From positions 1 to 64,000 of the forward strand of contig JAPSLO010000012.1 in NCBI GenBank assembly GCA_031180725.1: a stretch of 64,000 nucleotides of DNA. Reading direction: 5' to 3'. Positions 54,404-63,601 of this stretch are shown here, in pieces. The notes under the pieces were generated by a model. That model ran no database searches and was not told the DNA's origin. It saw only the letters and a list, made by a program, of their open reading frames with translations. Source of the DNA: Roseomonas sp. Its GTDB lineage: Bacteria; Pseudomonadota; Alphaproteobacteria; Acetobacterales; Acetobacteraceae. Every line of letters starts with the position of its first letter. Position 1 is the first letter of the stretch. Position numbers and translations under genes: made by a program.

Positions 54404-54462
54404 CTTGCGGTCCGGTGCGGTCCAGGCCATTTCCCGCGCCGCCGATAACGGGGCAGGGAGCC

Positions 54463-55326
54463 ATGCAGGAAGTCCTTTCGACCGCCGACCAGAGGGAAAC
54501 GACGCCGCGCGCGTGGGCCGCGCGGCTGGTGGCGTCCTCCGCCTTCCAGAAACTCGTCGTCACGCTGATCCTGGTGAACGCGGTCACGCTGGGGATCGAG
54601 ACCTCCGATGCCGCGATGGCGGCCTGGGGTGGCTTGCTCCACGCGCTGGACCGTCTGCTGCTGGTGCTGTTTACGGCCGAACTGGCGCTGCGGGCCTATG
54701 CCTTCCGCGGCCGCTTCTTCCGCGATCCCTGGGGGATGTTCGACCTGCTGGTGGTTGGCATCTCCTGGCTGCCGGATAGTGGCCCGTTGGCCGTGCTGCG
54801 GGCGCTGCGCATCCTGCGGGTGCTGCGGCTGGCCAGCGTGGTGCCCTCGCTGCGCCATGTGGTCGAGGCGATGCTCGCCGCCCTGCCGGGCATGGGCAGC
54901 ATCGTGCTGCTGATGCTGTTGATCTGCTACGTCTTCGCCGTGATGGGCACGAAGCTGTTCGGCGAGGTGATGCCCGAGCAGTTCGGTCATCTCGGCGCCA
55001 CCTTCTTCACCCTGTTCCAGCTCATGACGTTGGATGACTGGGCGAACATCGTGAAGCCGGCGATGGAGGCCGATCCGCTGGCCTGGATCTACTTCATCGT
55101 CTTCATCCTGCTGGCTACCTTCGTGGTGCTAAACCTCTTCATCGGGGTGATCGTGGAAAGCATCCAGACGCTGCGCGAGCAGCGCGAGAGCGCGGACGCC
55201 GCCGCCGCCCAGGCCGCGACCGAGGCCGCCGCCAGCGCCGCGCATCTGGATGCCCAGGCGCTGTTGGCCGAAATCCGCGCCCTGCGCGCCGAGATGGCCG
55301 CGCTTCGGAACGCGGCGCGACACTGA
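54463..55326 (+). CDS. NaChBac-type voltage-gated sodium channel
   Basis: A 287-residue single-domain 6TM ion channel. S1 starts near 30. S4 (109-133) has regularly spaced arginines Arg113, Arg116, Arg119 and Arg122. The pore loop holds TLDDWAN at 189-195 where the bacterial sodium channel filter is TLESWAS. S6 (210-235) ends in NLFIGVIVES. A C-terminal coiled coil (AAHLDAQALLAEIRALRAEM) would tetramerise the channel. Second Glu replaced by Asp-Asp, so ion preference may differ. Confidence 0.87.
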   Translation: MQEVLSTADQRETTPRAWAARLVASSAFQKLVVTLILVNAVTLGIETSDAAMAAWGGLLHALDRLLLVLFTAELALRAYAFRGRFFRDPWGMFDLLVVGISWLPDSGPLAVLRALRILRVLRLASVVPSLRHVVEAMLAALPGMGSIVLLMLLICYVFAVMGTKLFGEVMPEQFGHLGATFFTLFQLMTLDDWANIVKPAMEADPLAWIYFIVFILLATFVVLNLFIGVIVESIQTLREQRESADAAAAQAATEAAASAAHLDAQALLAEIRALRAEMAALRNAARH

Positions 55327-55462
55327 GCGGCCGTCGGGCTGCCCGTGCCGGTCCTACCGCCGCCGCGCAGCTCCGCCGGATGCGGGCCGGCTTTGACAAA
55401 GCCGTGGCCCGCGGGGCCAAGAGACCTGGCCTTGGTTGCGGGCGCGACGCAGGCAGCCTAGA

Positions 55463-55504
55463 GCATTTCAGGTCCGGCGGATCGCCGGACGACTCGAAAA
55501 TTGC
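55463..55504 (+). repeat. palindromic intergenic element, copy 2
   Basis: Outer arms GCATTTC and GAAAATTGC enclose a perfect inner hairpin GTCCGGCG/CGCCGGAC with loop GAT (55472-55490). CTAGAGCATTTCAGG at its left edge matches the edge of copy 1 near 42606. A second AGAGCGATC follows near 55520. In the 283-base gap before gpmI. Confidence 0.55.
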
Positions 55505-55609
55505 GACGTTACAGAGAACTAGAGCGATCTAACCGAGCATGGGTAAAGGTAAGGTGACATCGCTCCGGTGGACCTGGACCGTCCCGACCGTGCATGCCTG
55601 GAGCAGCCC

Positions 55610-57142
55610 ATGCCCCGTCCCGTCCATCGCCCCGTGATGCTGGTGATCCTCGACGGCTGGGGGTGGCGCGAGGATGCGGCCGACAATGCAGTGAAGCAGG
55701 CCGCCACACCCTGCTTCGATGCACTCTGGGCCAAAGGGCCGCGCGCCTTTCTGCGCACCTCCGGCCGTGATGTCGGCTTGCCGGAGGGGCAGATGGGCAA
55801 TTCCGAGGTCGGCCATCTGAATATCGGCGCGGGTCGCGTGGTGATGCAGGACCTCGTGCGGATCGACGCTGCCTGCGAAAACGGGACCATCGCCCAACTG
55901 CCGGCGTTCCGCTCGCTGGTGGAAAAGACCAGGGCCGGCAGCGGCAAGCTGCACCTGCTGGGCCTGCTCAGCCCCGGCGGCGTGCACAGTCACCAGGACC
56001 ATGCCATTGCGCTGGCGCGCGCCGCCACCGCGGCCGGGCTGCAGGTCTTCGTCCATGCCTGGACCGATGGCCGTGACACGCCGCCCGAGGCGGCGCCGGA
56101 CTACCTCCGCACCTTTGAGGCCGCGCTGCCCGAGGGCGCGCGGATCGCCACGGTCTGCGGCCGCTATTTCGCGATGGACCGCGACAAGCGCTGGGAGCGG
56201 GTGCAGCAGGCCTATGACGTGATGGTCAATCCGCGCGGCACGCGCTTCGCCAGCGCGCAGGAGGCCGTGGCCGCCGCGCACAAGGCAGGCAAGACCGACG
56301 AATTCATCCCCGCCGCCGCCATCGGCGAGTACAACGGCATGCATCACGGCGACGGGCTGCTGTGCTTCAACTTCCGCGCCGACCGGGTGCGGCAGATCCT
56401 GACGGCGCTGCTCGACCCCGCCTTCGATGGCTTCGCGGCCGACCCCACGGTGCGCTTCGCTGCCGCCGCGGGCATGACTGAATACAGCGCTGCGCTGAAC
56501 CCCTTTCTGCTCACGCTCTTCCCCCCGGAATCCATGGAGGACATCCTCGGCGCCGCCGTCTCCAAGGCGGGGCTGAAGCAGCTTCGTATGGCGGAGACGG
56601 AGAAGTATCCGCACGTCACCTACTTCCTGAATGGCGGCGAGGAGACACCCTTCCCGGGCGAGGATCGGGTGATGGTGCCCTCGCCCAAGGTCGCGACCTA
56701 TGACTTGCAGCCGGAGATGTCGGCGCCCGAGCTGACGGAGAAGGCGGTAGCCGCCATTCGCTCCGGCACCTATGACCTGATCGTTCTGAACTACGCCAAC
56801 CCCGACATGGTGGGCCACACCGGCAGCCTGCCGGCGGCCATCAAGGCCTGCGAGACGGTGGATGCGGGCCTGGCGAAGATCAGCGCCGCCATTACGGAAG
56901 CAGGCGGCCGGCTGCTGGTCACGGCCGATCACGGCAATGCGGAGTTGATGCGCGATCCCGCCACCGGGGGGCCGCACACCGCCCATACGACCAATCCAGT
57001 GCCCGTGCTGCTGCACAATGCGCCCGAGGGCACGGCCCTGGCCGAAGGACGCCTGGCGGACCTGGCGCCGACGCTGCTGGCCTTGCTCGGCGTGGCGCAG
57101 CCCGCGGCCATGACCGGCAAGTCACTGCTGCGGCGGGGATGA
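55610..57142 (+). CDS. gpmI: 2,3-bisphosphoglycerate-independent phosphoglycerate mutase
   Basis: A 510-residue alkaline phosphatase-fold enzyme of usual length. The metal-binding start is VMLVILDGWGW; the phosphorylated Ser is in GNSEVGHLNIGAGRV; an HAWTDGRDTPP loop lies near 170; the C-terminal metal site is VTADHGNAE with HTAHTTNPVP. It interconverts 3- and 2-phosphoglycerate in glycolysis. Start at ATG 55610 because the frame before it is unlike the family. Confidence 0.95.
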   Translation: MPRPVHRPVMLVILDGWGWREDAADNAVKQAATPCFDALWAKGPRAFLRTSGRDVGLPEGQMGNSEVGHLNIGAGRVVMQDLVRIDAACENGTIAQLPAFRSLVEKTRAGSGKLHLLGLLSPGGVHSHQDHAIALARAATAAGLQVFVHAWTDGRDTPPEAAPDYLRTFEAALPEGARIATVCGRYFAMDRDKRWERVQQAYDVMVNPRGTRFASAQEAVAAAHKAGKTDEFIPAAAIGEYNGMHHGDGLLCFNFRADRVRQILTALLDPAFDGFAADPTVRFAAAAGMTEYSAALNPFLLTLFPPESMEDILGAAVSKAGLKQLRMAETEKYPHVTYFLNGGEETPFPGEDRVMVPSPKVATYDLQPEMSAPELTEKAVAAIRSGTYDLIVLNYANPDMVGHTGSLPAAIKACETVDAGLAKISAAITEAGGRLLVTADHGNAELMRDPATGGPHTAHTTNPVPVLLHNAPEGTALAEGRLADLAPTLLALLGVAQPAAMTGKSLLRRG

Positions 57143-57281
57143 GGGCCGGGCCCGGCGGCCCTGGAGCAGGATCGACGCGCGTCGGCGGGCTCTGGTAAGC
57201 CCGGGGGCAGGAGGCCTGACCACTCTGCCCCACCGTGCCCGTTTCCACAGCCTGTGCCGGCTCTGCCCGGCAATCCTGGCC

Positions 57282-58577
57282 TTGGCCCTGATGGCGTTGC
57301 CGGCTGGGCACGGCTTGGCCCAGACACGGTCCGAGCTTCGCGAGGCCGAGCGACTGGCGCAGGAGCGCCGCCGCGCCGCCGAAGAGGCGGCCCAGGAAGT
57401 CCGCCGCCGCGCCGAGGAGGAGGTGCGCCTGGCCGATCGCCGCGTGCAGGCCGCCCAGCGCGCCCAAGCGGCGGAGGCGGAGGTGCTGGCGGCCCGCGAG
57501 CGCGCGGAGACAGCGCGGGCGGCCGGCGCCGCCGCCGCCGCCGCCATGCGGGCCCGCGCCGAGGCGCTGGGCCCCCTGCTGCCGGTGATGCTGCGCCTGT
57601 CGGTCTGGCCGGCCGAGACAGTGCTGGCCGTGCCTGCCGAGCCCGAGGAGGCGCTGCGTGGCGCCTTGGTGCTGCGCGGCATGGTCCGCCGGCTGGAGAC
57701 CGAGGCGGCCGAATTGCGCGCCGCTGCCGCCGCCGCCGCGGAGGCCGAGGCAGAGGCGGCGCGGGAAGCCGCTGCGCTGGCCGCGGCCGAGCGGACGGCC
57801 CGGGCCGCAGCCGAGGCGGTGGAGGCCGAACTGGCCCAGGCCAAGCGGCTGCGCGAGGAGGCGGAGGAGGCCCAGGACCGCGCAGCGGAGCGTGCCCAGG
57901 CCGCGGCCGGCCAGGCGCGTGACCTGGCCGATGTCGTGCAGCGGCTGGAGCGCGAGCGGCAGCGGCGGGAGGCGGCCGAGCGCGCCGATGCCGCCGCTCG
58001 CGCCGCCGAAGAGGCCCGGCGTCGCGCCGAGGAGGCGCGCGAGCGGAGACTCGCCGAAGAGGCGCGCGAACGGAGGCGTACCGAGGAGGCGCAGGAGCGC
58101 CGGCCGGCGGAGGACACCCGGGACAGGCGCCAGGCCGATACCCGCCGCGGCCGCTCCGAGCCCTCGGGCCAGAGGGAGGCGACCGCAGGGGCCCTGTCTT
58201 CCCTCCGCAGGGCCCTGCCGGTGGCGGGTCGAATCGTGACGCAATGGGGCGAAGCCCAACCCGGGGGACCTCACCGCGGCTTGACCTTCGCTGCCGCCCC
58301 TGGCGCGCGGGTGGTCTCCCCTTGCGGGGGACGGGTGGGCTATGCGGCGCCTTTTCGTTCCTACGGGCTCTTGTTGATTGTGGACTGCGGCGGGGGATAC
58401 CATTTTGTTCTGGCCGGCCTGGACCGGCTCGACATCGCCGTGGGGCAGCGGCTCCTGGCGGGTGAGCCGGTTGGGGTGCTGGCCGGCTCTGGCGGGACTG
58501 GGCCGACGCTTTATGTGGAGCTGCGGCGGAATGGGCAGCCGGTGGATCCCCGGCCCTGGTTCGCCGCAAGAGGGTAA
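57282..58577 (+). CDS. EnvC-like murein hydrolase activator, coiled coil plus LytM domain
   Basis: About 431 residues. The N-terminus (ILALALMALPAGHGLAQ) is a signal peptide whose start is unsure: TTG 57282 or ATG 57291 leaves it short, and the hydrophobic frame extends upstream. Residues 20-300 are a long Ala/Glu/Arg coiled coil. Residues 310-430 are a LytM/M23 domain (HRGLTFAAAPGARVVSPCGG, then YVELRRNGQPVDP) in which the metal-binding His and Asp pairs appear degenerate, as in EnvC activators of cell-separation amidases. Confidence 0.85.
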   Translation: MALMALPAGHGLAQTRSELREAERLAQERRRAAEEAAQEVRRRAEEEVRLADRRVQAAQRAQAAEAEVLAARERAETARAAGAAAAAAMRARAEALGPLLPVMLRLSVWPAETVLAVPAEPEEALRGALVLRGMVRRLETEAAELRAAAAAAAEAEAEAAREAAALAAAERTARAAAEAVEAELAQAKRLREEAEEAQDRAAERAQAAAGQARDLADVVQRLERERQRREAAERADAAARAAEEARRRAEEARERRLAEEARERRRTEEAQERRPAEDTRDRRQADTRRGRSEPSGQREATAGALSSLRRALPVAGRIVTQWGEAQPGGPHRGLTFAAAPGARVVSPCGGRVGYAAPFRSYGLLLIVDCGGGYHFVLAGLDRLDIAVGQRLLAGEPVGVLAGSGGTGPTLYVELRRNGQPVDPRPWFAARG

Positions 58578-58654
58578 CCTTCGGGTCACCGGCCCGAGTG
58601 GAAGAATGGGATCGGCCGGCGGCACAGGCGCCGGCCCAGGGATCGGGTGATCGA

Positions 58655-60172
58655 ATGGGCGGCATGCGGAACGCATCGGGACAGGGCCGGACGGCACGCA
58701 ACGAGGCGATGCAGATCGGCGGGGAAACTCATGCGGATGCACTCGCCTCTCAGCCGGCCGTGCCAGGCCCGGAAGGGCGCCGCGGCAAGCTACGCGCGCT
58801 TGGTGTCGTCTCGGCCGCCTTCCTGGCCGGCGCCGTGCTTGGCCCCGTCATTGCGGTGCCCACCATCCAGGCCTTTGCCCAGGAAGGCGGAAGGGCGGAA
58901 ACCTACCGCCTGCTGAACCTGTTCGGCGACGTGTTCGAGCGCATCCGGGCCGAATACGTGGAGCCGGTGAACGATCGCGAGGTGATCGAGAACGCGATCA
59001 ACGGCATGCTCCAGGGGCTGGATCCGCACAGCTCCTACATGAACCCGCGCAACTTCCGCGACATGCAGGTGCAGACGCGCGGCGAGTTCGGCGGCCTCGG
59101 CATCGAGGTCACGCAGGAGAATGGTTACGTCAAGGTCATTTCGCCCATCGACGACACGCCGGCGGCGCGTGCCGGGGTGAAGCCCGGCGACCTGATCACC
59201 CATCTGAACGGCCAGTCCACCCAGGGCCTGACCCTGCAGGAGGCGGTGGAGCAGATGCGCGGCGAGCGCGGCACCACCATCCGCCTGACCATCCGGCGTG
59301 AGGGCGAGCGCGCCCCGGTGGAGCTGAGCCTGACCCGCGATGTGATCCGCCCGCAGGTGGCCCGTTTCCGCCTGGAAGGCAACGACGTCGCCTATGTGCG
59401 CCTGTCCTCCTTCAACGAGCAGACGGAAGGTGCGCTGCGGCGCGCCATCTCCACCATGCGTCAGCAGGCGGGGAACAATCTGCGCGGCGTGATCCTGGAC
59501 CTGCGCAACAATCCGGGTGGCCTGCTGGACCAGGCCGTGCAGGTGGCGGACGACTTCCTGGACCAGGGCGAGATCGTCTCCACGCGTGCCCGCCGGGCGG
59601 AGGACGCGCAGCGCTGGAATGCGCGTTCCGGCGACATCGCGCAGGGCCTGCCCATGGTGGTGCTGATCAACAGCGGCTCGGCTTCCGCCAGTGAGATCGT
59701 GGCCGGGGCCCTGCAGGACCATCGCCGGGCGGTGGTGATGGGCGTGAAGAGCTTCGGCAAGGGCAGCGTGCAGACCGTGATGCCCATCCCGGGCAACGGC
59801 GCCATCCGGCTGACCACGGCGCGCTACTACACGCCCTCCGGCCGCTCCATCCAGGCGACAGGCATTCAGCCGGACATCGAAGTGCTGGCCGAGCGCCCTG
59901 ACCCCAACGCGCCGCATCGCGACCGCGAGGCCGATCTGCGTCGCGCCCTGCGCAACGACAGCGAGCGCGCCCAGCAGCAGAACCCGCCGCCGCTGCCGCC
60001 GCTGAATTTGCCGGCCGGCGTGGCGGAGCGGGTGATGCGCGTGCCGGCGGAAGGCGCGGCCACCTTCGATCCGACCAAGCCCGAAACCGACCATCAGCTG
60101 CAGCAGGCGGTGCAGTTCCTGCGCAACCTGGCCGCCGCCCCTGGCCAGCCGCAGCGGCGCGCGCAGCGCTAG
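58655..60172 (+). CDS. S41-family carboxyl-terminal processing protease (CtpA-like)
   Basis: About 505 residues. A membrane or signal segment (GVVSAAFLAGAVLGPVIAVP) is near residue 40. A PDZ domain follows (GEFGGLGIEVTQENGYVKVI), then the S41 core with GVILDLRNNPGGLLDQAVQV, the catalytic Ser in NSGSASASEIVAGAL and the Lys in GKGSVQT. The C-terminus is Pro/Gln-rich. It trims periplasmic proteins, often with envelope factors such as the EnvC-like neighbour. Start uncertain among 58598, 58655 and 58709. Confidence 0.92.
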   Translation: MGGMRNASGQGRTARNEAMQIGGETHADALASQPAVPGPEGRRGKLRALGVVSAAFLAGAVLGPVIAVPTIQAFAQEGGRAETYRLLNLFGDVFERIRAEYVEPVNDREVIENAINGMLQGLDPHSSYMNPRNFRDMQVQTRGEFGGLGIEVTQENGYVKVISPIDDTPAARAGVKPGDLITHLNGQSTQGLTLQEAVEQMRGERGTTIRLTIRREGERAPVELSLTRDVIRPQVARFRLEGNDVAYVRLSSFNEQTEGALRRAISTMRQQAGNNLRGVILDLRNNPGGLLDQAVQVADDFLDQGEIVSTRARRAEDAQRWNARSGDIAQGLPMVVLINSGSASASEIVAGALQDHRRAVVMGVKSFGKGSVQTVMPIPGNGAIRLTTARYYTPSGRSIQATGIQPDIEVLAERPDPNAPHRDREADLRRALRNDSERAQQQNPPPLPPLNLPAGVAERVMRVPAEGAATFDPTKPETDHQLQQAVQFLRNLAAAPGQPQRRAQR

Positions 60173-60189
60173 CCGGCCCGCCGCCGTCC

Positions 60190-61371
60190 ATGCATCTGCC
60201 TGGCCTGCGGGCCCTGGGCTTCTTCTGGGCGGCGGTGCTCGCGGCGCTGGTCGGCGGGGCTGGCACGCTCGCCTGGCTCGGGCCGCCGGAGAACCCCGGC
60301 CTCCATCCGCCAACCGCCTCCGCACCGCAACCCGGTGCGGAGGCCGGCGCACGGGCCGTGGTGGCGCCAGAGCCACCCTCGGCTGCCCCTCGCGAGACGC
60401 CCGATGCTGACCTGACAGCGGCGGCTGCGCTTCCGGCCGCCTCGCGGCCGATTGTGGCACCGCCCGCGCAGGCCGTGCTGCCCAACCTCCCCTTGCCCAA
60501 CGCCCCCGAACCGCCCCCGCTGCCCAGCGCCGATGCGCGGCGCCGGGGCGGCGAGCCGGGCATCCCGCCCCCCGATCCGGCGCTGCTGGAGCGCAGCCGC
60601 CACGGCTTGGTGCCGCGCATGGGCGAGGACGGCCGATCCTCCATCCGCGTCTATGCACGCGCCTTTGACCGCGAGGACCGGCGCCCCCGGATCGGGATCA
60701 TCATCAACAACATGGGCCTTTTCGCCCAGCATTCGGAGGAAGCGATCCGCCGCCTGCCTGGAGCGGTGACGCTGGCCTTCAGCCCCTATGCCCAGCGCCC
60801 GGAACCGCTGTTGCAACGTGCCCGCGCGCGGGGGATGGAAGTGCTGATCGCGCTGCCGCTGGAACCACAGGGCTTCGGTCAGCAGGCAGATCCCGGAGAC
60901 CGCGCGCTGCTCACCGCGCTGACGCTGGGCGATAATCTGGACCGGCTGGATTGGGTGCTCTCCAGGGTGCAGGGGCAGGTCGGCGCCATTGGCGGATTGG
61001 GCGCCATGCGCGGCGAACGCTTCGCCGCCAATGTGGAGATGCTGGGCACGGTGCAGGCCACTCTGACCCGGCGCGGACTGCTTTATGTGGACCCGCGCCC
61101 TGGCGCCCCGCAGCCAGCGCGGGCCTTCGGCCGCAGCGTGGACTTGTTGCTGGACGAGCCTTCCGCCGTGCGGACGGAGGTGGAACGGCGCCTGGCGGAA
61201 CTGGAGGCGCTGGCGAAGCAGAACGGCTCCGCCCTCGGGCTGGCGAGCGACCCGGTGCCCAGCGTTGTGGCCGCCATCGCCTCCTGGAGCGCGGGGCTGG
61301 AGGGGCGTGGCGCGGTGATCGCGCCGGTCACGGTGCTGATCCGTCGCCCGGCGGAACAGGCCGCACGGTAG
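60190..61371 (+). CDS. divergent polysaccharide deacetylase family protein (YibQ-like)
   Basis: A 393-residue protein with an N-terminal membrane segment (ALGFFWAAVLAALVGGAGTL) and a 100-residue Pro/Ala linker. The C-terminal domain (RIGIIINNMGLFAQHSEEAI, then LALPLEPQ-like EVLIALPLEPQGFG, and a GAIGGLGAMRGERFAANVEM segment) matches the divergent deacetylase family usually encoded with envC and ctp genes. The catalytic acid GLGL-type motif is altered to NNMGL. Envelope function, substrate unknown. Confidence 0.88.
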   Translation: MHLPGLRALGFFWAAVLAALVGGAGTLAWLGPPENPGLHPPTASAPQPGAEAGARAVVAPEPPSAAPRETPDADLTAAAALPAASRPIVAPPAQAVLPNLPLPNAPEPPPLPSADARRRGGEPGIPPPDPALLERSRHGLVPRMGEDGRSSIRVYARAFDREDRRPRIGIIINNMGLFAQHSEEAIRRLPGAVTLAFSPYAQRPEPLLQRARARGMEVLIALPLEPQGFGQQADPGDRALLTALTLGDNLDRLDWVLSRVQGQVGAIGGLGAMRGERFAANVEMLGTVQATLTRRGLLYVDPRPGAPQPARAFGRSVDLLLDEPSAVRTEVERRLAELEALAKQNGSALGLASDPVPSVVAAIASWSAGLEGRGAVIAPVTVLIRRPAEQAAR

Positions 61372-61375
61372 GCCC

Positions 61376-62608
61376 CTATACGCCGGAGGCGCGCCGGACG
61401 CCGCGCAGCGCCACCCAGGCGCCGATAGCCGCGCCCGCCATGCTGAGCGAGGTGCCAAGCCCGTTGCCGTATTCGACCAGCCCGACGATGAAGGTCATCA
61501 GCGCGCCGAAGACCATCTGCATCGCGCCCACCAGGGCGGAGGCGGTGCCGGCCAATTGGGGCCGCGCGCTGAGCGCGCCGGCGATGGAGCCGGGCTGGGT
61601 CATGCCGTTGCCGGCGGCGACCAGCGCCATCGGGATGAAGAAATTGGCCATGTGCGGCGGCAGGACCGGAATGGCGACTGCGGCCAGCACGGCACCGATC
61701 ACGTTAATCCAGACACCGATGTCCAGCAGCCGAATCAAGCCCAGCCGGGTGGCGTAGCGGCCGGCGATCCAGTTACCGAAGGCGAAAGCCACCGAGAGCA
61801 GCGCGAAGGCGATCGCGAAGACCACCGGCGAGTAGCCCATGCCCTGCACCACCACGTAGGGCGCGCCGCCCAGGAAAGCGAAGAACACGCCGGTGGTGAG
61901 GGCGGTCACGCCGGCATAGGCGCGGAAGGCCGGGATGGCCCAAAGGCTGCGATAAGCTTGCAGGATGGCTACCAGGCCTGGCAGCCTCTGCGGTGCCGGC
62001 AGCGTCTCCGGCAGGCGCCGCCAGCAGACCAGTGCCACCGGCGCGGCGAAGATCAGGCAGGCCAGCATGGTGGCGCGCCAGCCGAAGGCCATGTCCAGCA
62101 GGCTGCCGATGATCGGCGCGAACATGGGCGAGATCGTCATGCCCATGGTGACATAGCCCAGCACGCTGGCGGCTTCGTCCCGTGACCAGACATCGCGGAT
62201 CACCGCGCGCGCCAGCACCACGCCGGCGCAGGCCCCCACCGCCTGCAGCACCCGCGCCAGGATCAGCGAGCCCAGCCCGAAAGAGAGCGCCGCCGCCAGG
62301 CTGGAGAAAGCGTAGAGCGCGAGCCCGCCCATCAGCAGCGGCCTGCGGCCGAAACGGTCCGACAGCGGGCCATAGAAGAGTTGCCCCATTCCCACCGCGA
62401 TCAGATAGAGCGTCACGGTAAGCTGAATGGCGGCTGTGCCGACGCCGAGGTCTCGCCCGATTGCCGGCAGCGAGGGCACGATCACCTGCATGGTGAACGG
62501 GCCGATCGCGATCATGGCCACCAGCAGCCAGATCGGCGGCCGGGGCCGGTCCAGGGCAGGCATGCGGGGGGCGGGCGGGGACTCGGCGGGAAGGTCGCGC
62601 GGGCTCAC
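61376..62608 (-). CDS. MFS multidrug exporter, Bcr/CflA family
   Basis: A 410-residue protein with 12 predicted membrane helices. Motif A GPLSDRFGRRPLLMGG follows helix 2, and RVLQAVGACAGVVLARAVIR fits motif B of the Bcr/CflA group. Drug:proton antiport is the family activity (bicyclomycin, chloramphenicol). GTG start. Convergent to the deacetylase gene. Single gene. Confidence 0.9.
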   Translation of the reverse strand: MSPRDLPAESPPAPRMPALDRPRPPIWLLVAMIAIGPFTMQVIVPSLPAIGRDLGVGTAAIQLTVTLYLIAVGMGQLFYGPLSDRFGRRPLLMGGLALYAFSSLAAALSFGLGSLILARVLQAVGACAGVVLARAVIRDVWSRDEAASVLGYVTMGMTISPMFAPIIGSLLDMAFGWRATMLACLIFAAPVALVCWRRLPETLPAPQRLPGLVAILQAYRSLWAIPAFRAYAGVTALTTGVFFAFLGGAPYVVVQGMGYSPVVFAIAFALLSVAFAFGNWIAGRYATRLGLIRLLDIGVWINVIGAVLAAVAIPVLPPHMANFFIPMALVAAGNGMTQPGSIAGALSARPQLAGTASALVGAMQMVFGALMTFIVGLVEYGNGLGTSLSMAGAAIGAWVALRGVRRASGV

Positions 62609-62746
62609 GGGCGGAACCTAGTCCGCTTCGCTCTCGGCCGACACCGCGATGGTGGCTTCGCGGCCGCGTGGCGGGTCTGCGCACAAAGCATGTTCGGGCC
62701 CGGCCGAACGACCGGGCGACCCGGAAGCGCGCGCTCGGTTCGCTGC

Positions 62747-63601
62747 CTACCAGCGCAGCCCGGACAGGGCGGCGATGGGGCGCACGCCCTCAGCGGCGGC
62801 CACCTCGGCTAGGCGCGCCGGTTCTGGCGCGGCGCCATGTGCGTGGGCGGCAAGACCGGTCAGCGCCCAAACCGCGTCCAACCCCGCCGCCTGCGCGCCG
62901 GCCAGGTCGGTGTGCGGGCTGTCGCCGATCGCCACCACCCGCGCGGGATCGGCGATGCCCAGCGCCTCCAGCACCGGTGGGTAGCTGGCGGGGTCCGGCT
63001 TTCCGATCTCGGTCGCGCGGGGCCCGCCGAGCTCGACATAAAGATCCGCCAGCAGCCCGGCGCAGATCACATGCGATTCACCCACCATCACATGCCGGTC
63101 CGGGTTCACGCAGAGCATCGGCAGGCCGCGCGCCGCGCAGGCCGCCAGCACCGGGCGATAGGGTTCCGCCGCCGCATTGCCGCGCTCGGGGTCGGGGCCG
63201 GTATTCAGCACCCACTCCGCCCGTCCGGGGTCATCCACCAGCACGATGTCCCGCTCCTCCACCACCGAGAGGTCGCGTTCCGGCCCGATATGCAGGGCAT
63301 GGCGGCCATAGCCAAGCGCGGCGCGGTCCGCCAGCAGCCGCCAGGCCAGCTCGCCGCTGGTGATGGTGGCGTCCCACAGGCCCCGGTCCAGGCCCATATT
63401 GGTCAGCAGCCGTTCCACCACCCAGGCGCGCCGCGGCGCGTTGGAGAGGAAGGCCACGCGCTTGTTCCGCGATTTCAGCGCAGCCAGCGCCTCCGCCACG
63501 CCCGGATAAGGGCGGCGGCCGTCATGGACCACGCCCCAGAGGTCCAGGATGAAGCCGTCATAGCGCTCGGCGAGCGGCGCGATCCCGTCCAGGATCCTCA
63601 T
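62747..63601 (-). CDS. HAD hydrolase, TIGR01459 family
   Basis: A 284-residue HAD-IIA-type protein: DLWGVVHDGRRPYPGV (nucleophile region), LSNAPRR (motif II), EIGKPDPASYPPVLEALG (motif III, Lys) and AIGDSPHTDLAGAQAAGLD (motif IV). Related to NagD/pyridoxal phosphate phosphatases; physiological substrate unknown. ATG overlaps the pyrD stop by four bases, so it is co-translated after pyrD. Confidence 0.92.
   Translation of the reverse strand: MRILDGIAPLAERYDGFILDLWGVVHDGRRPYPGVAEALAALKSRNKRVAFLSNAPRRAWVVERLLTNMGLDRGLWDATITSGELAWRLLADRAALGYGRHALHIGPERDLSVVEERDIVLVDDPGRAEWVLNTGPDPERGNAAAEPYRPVLAACAARGLPMLCVNPDRHVMVGESHVICAGLLADLYVELGGPRATEIGKPDPASYPPVLEALGIADPARVVAIGDSPHTDLAGAQAAGLDAVWALTGLAAHAHGAAPEPARLAEVAAAEGVRPIAALSGLRW

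Noticed and set aside
53080-54990. 636-codon minus-strand frame over rlmH, nnrU and the channel gene
   Set aside because: Antisense to three conserved genes; Gln/His/Arg-rich as expected from reverse complement of coding GC-rich DNA.
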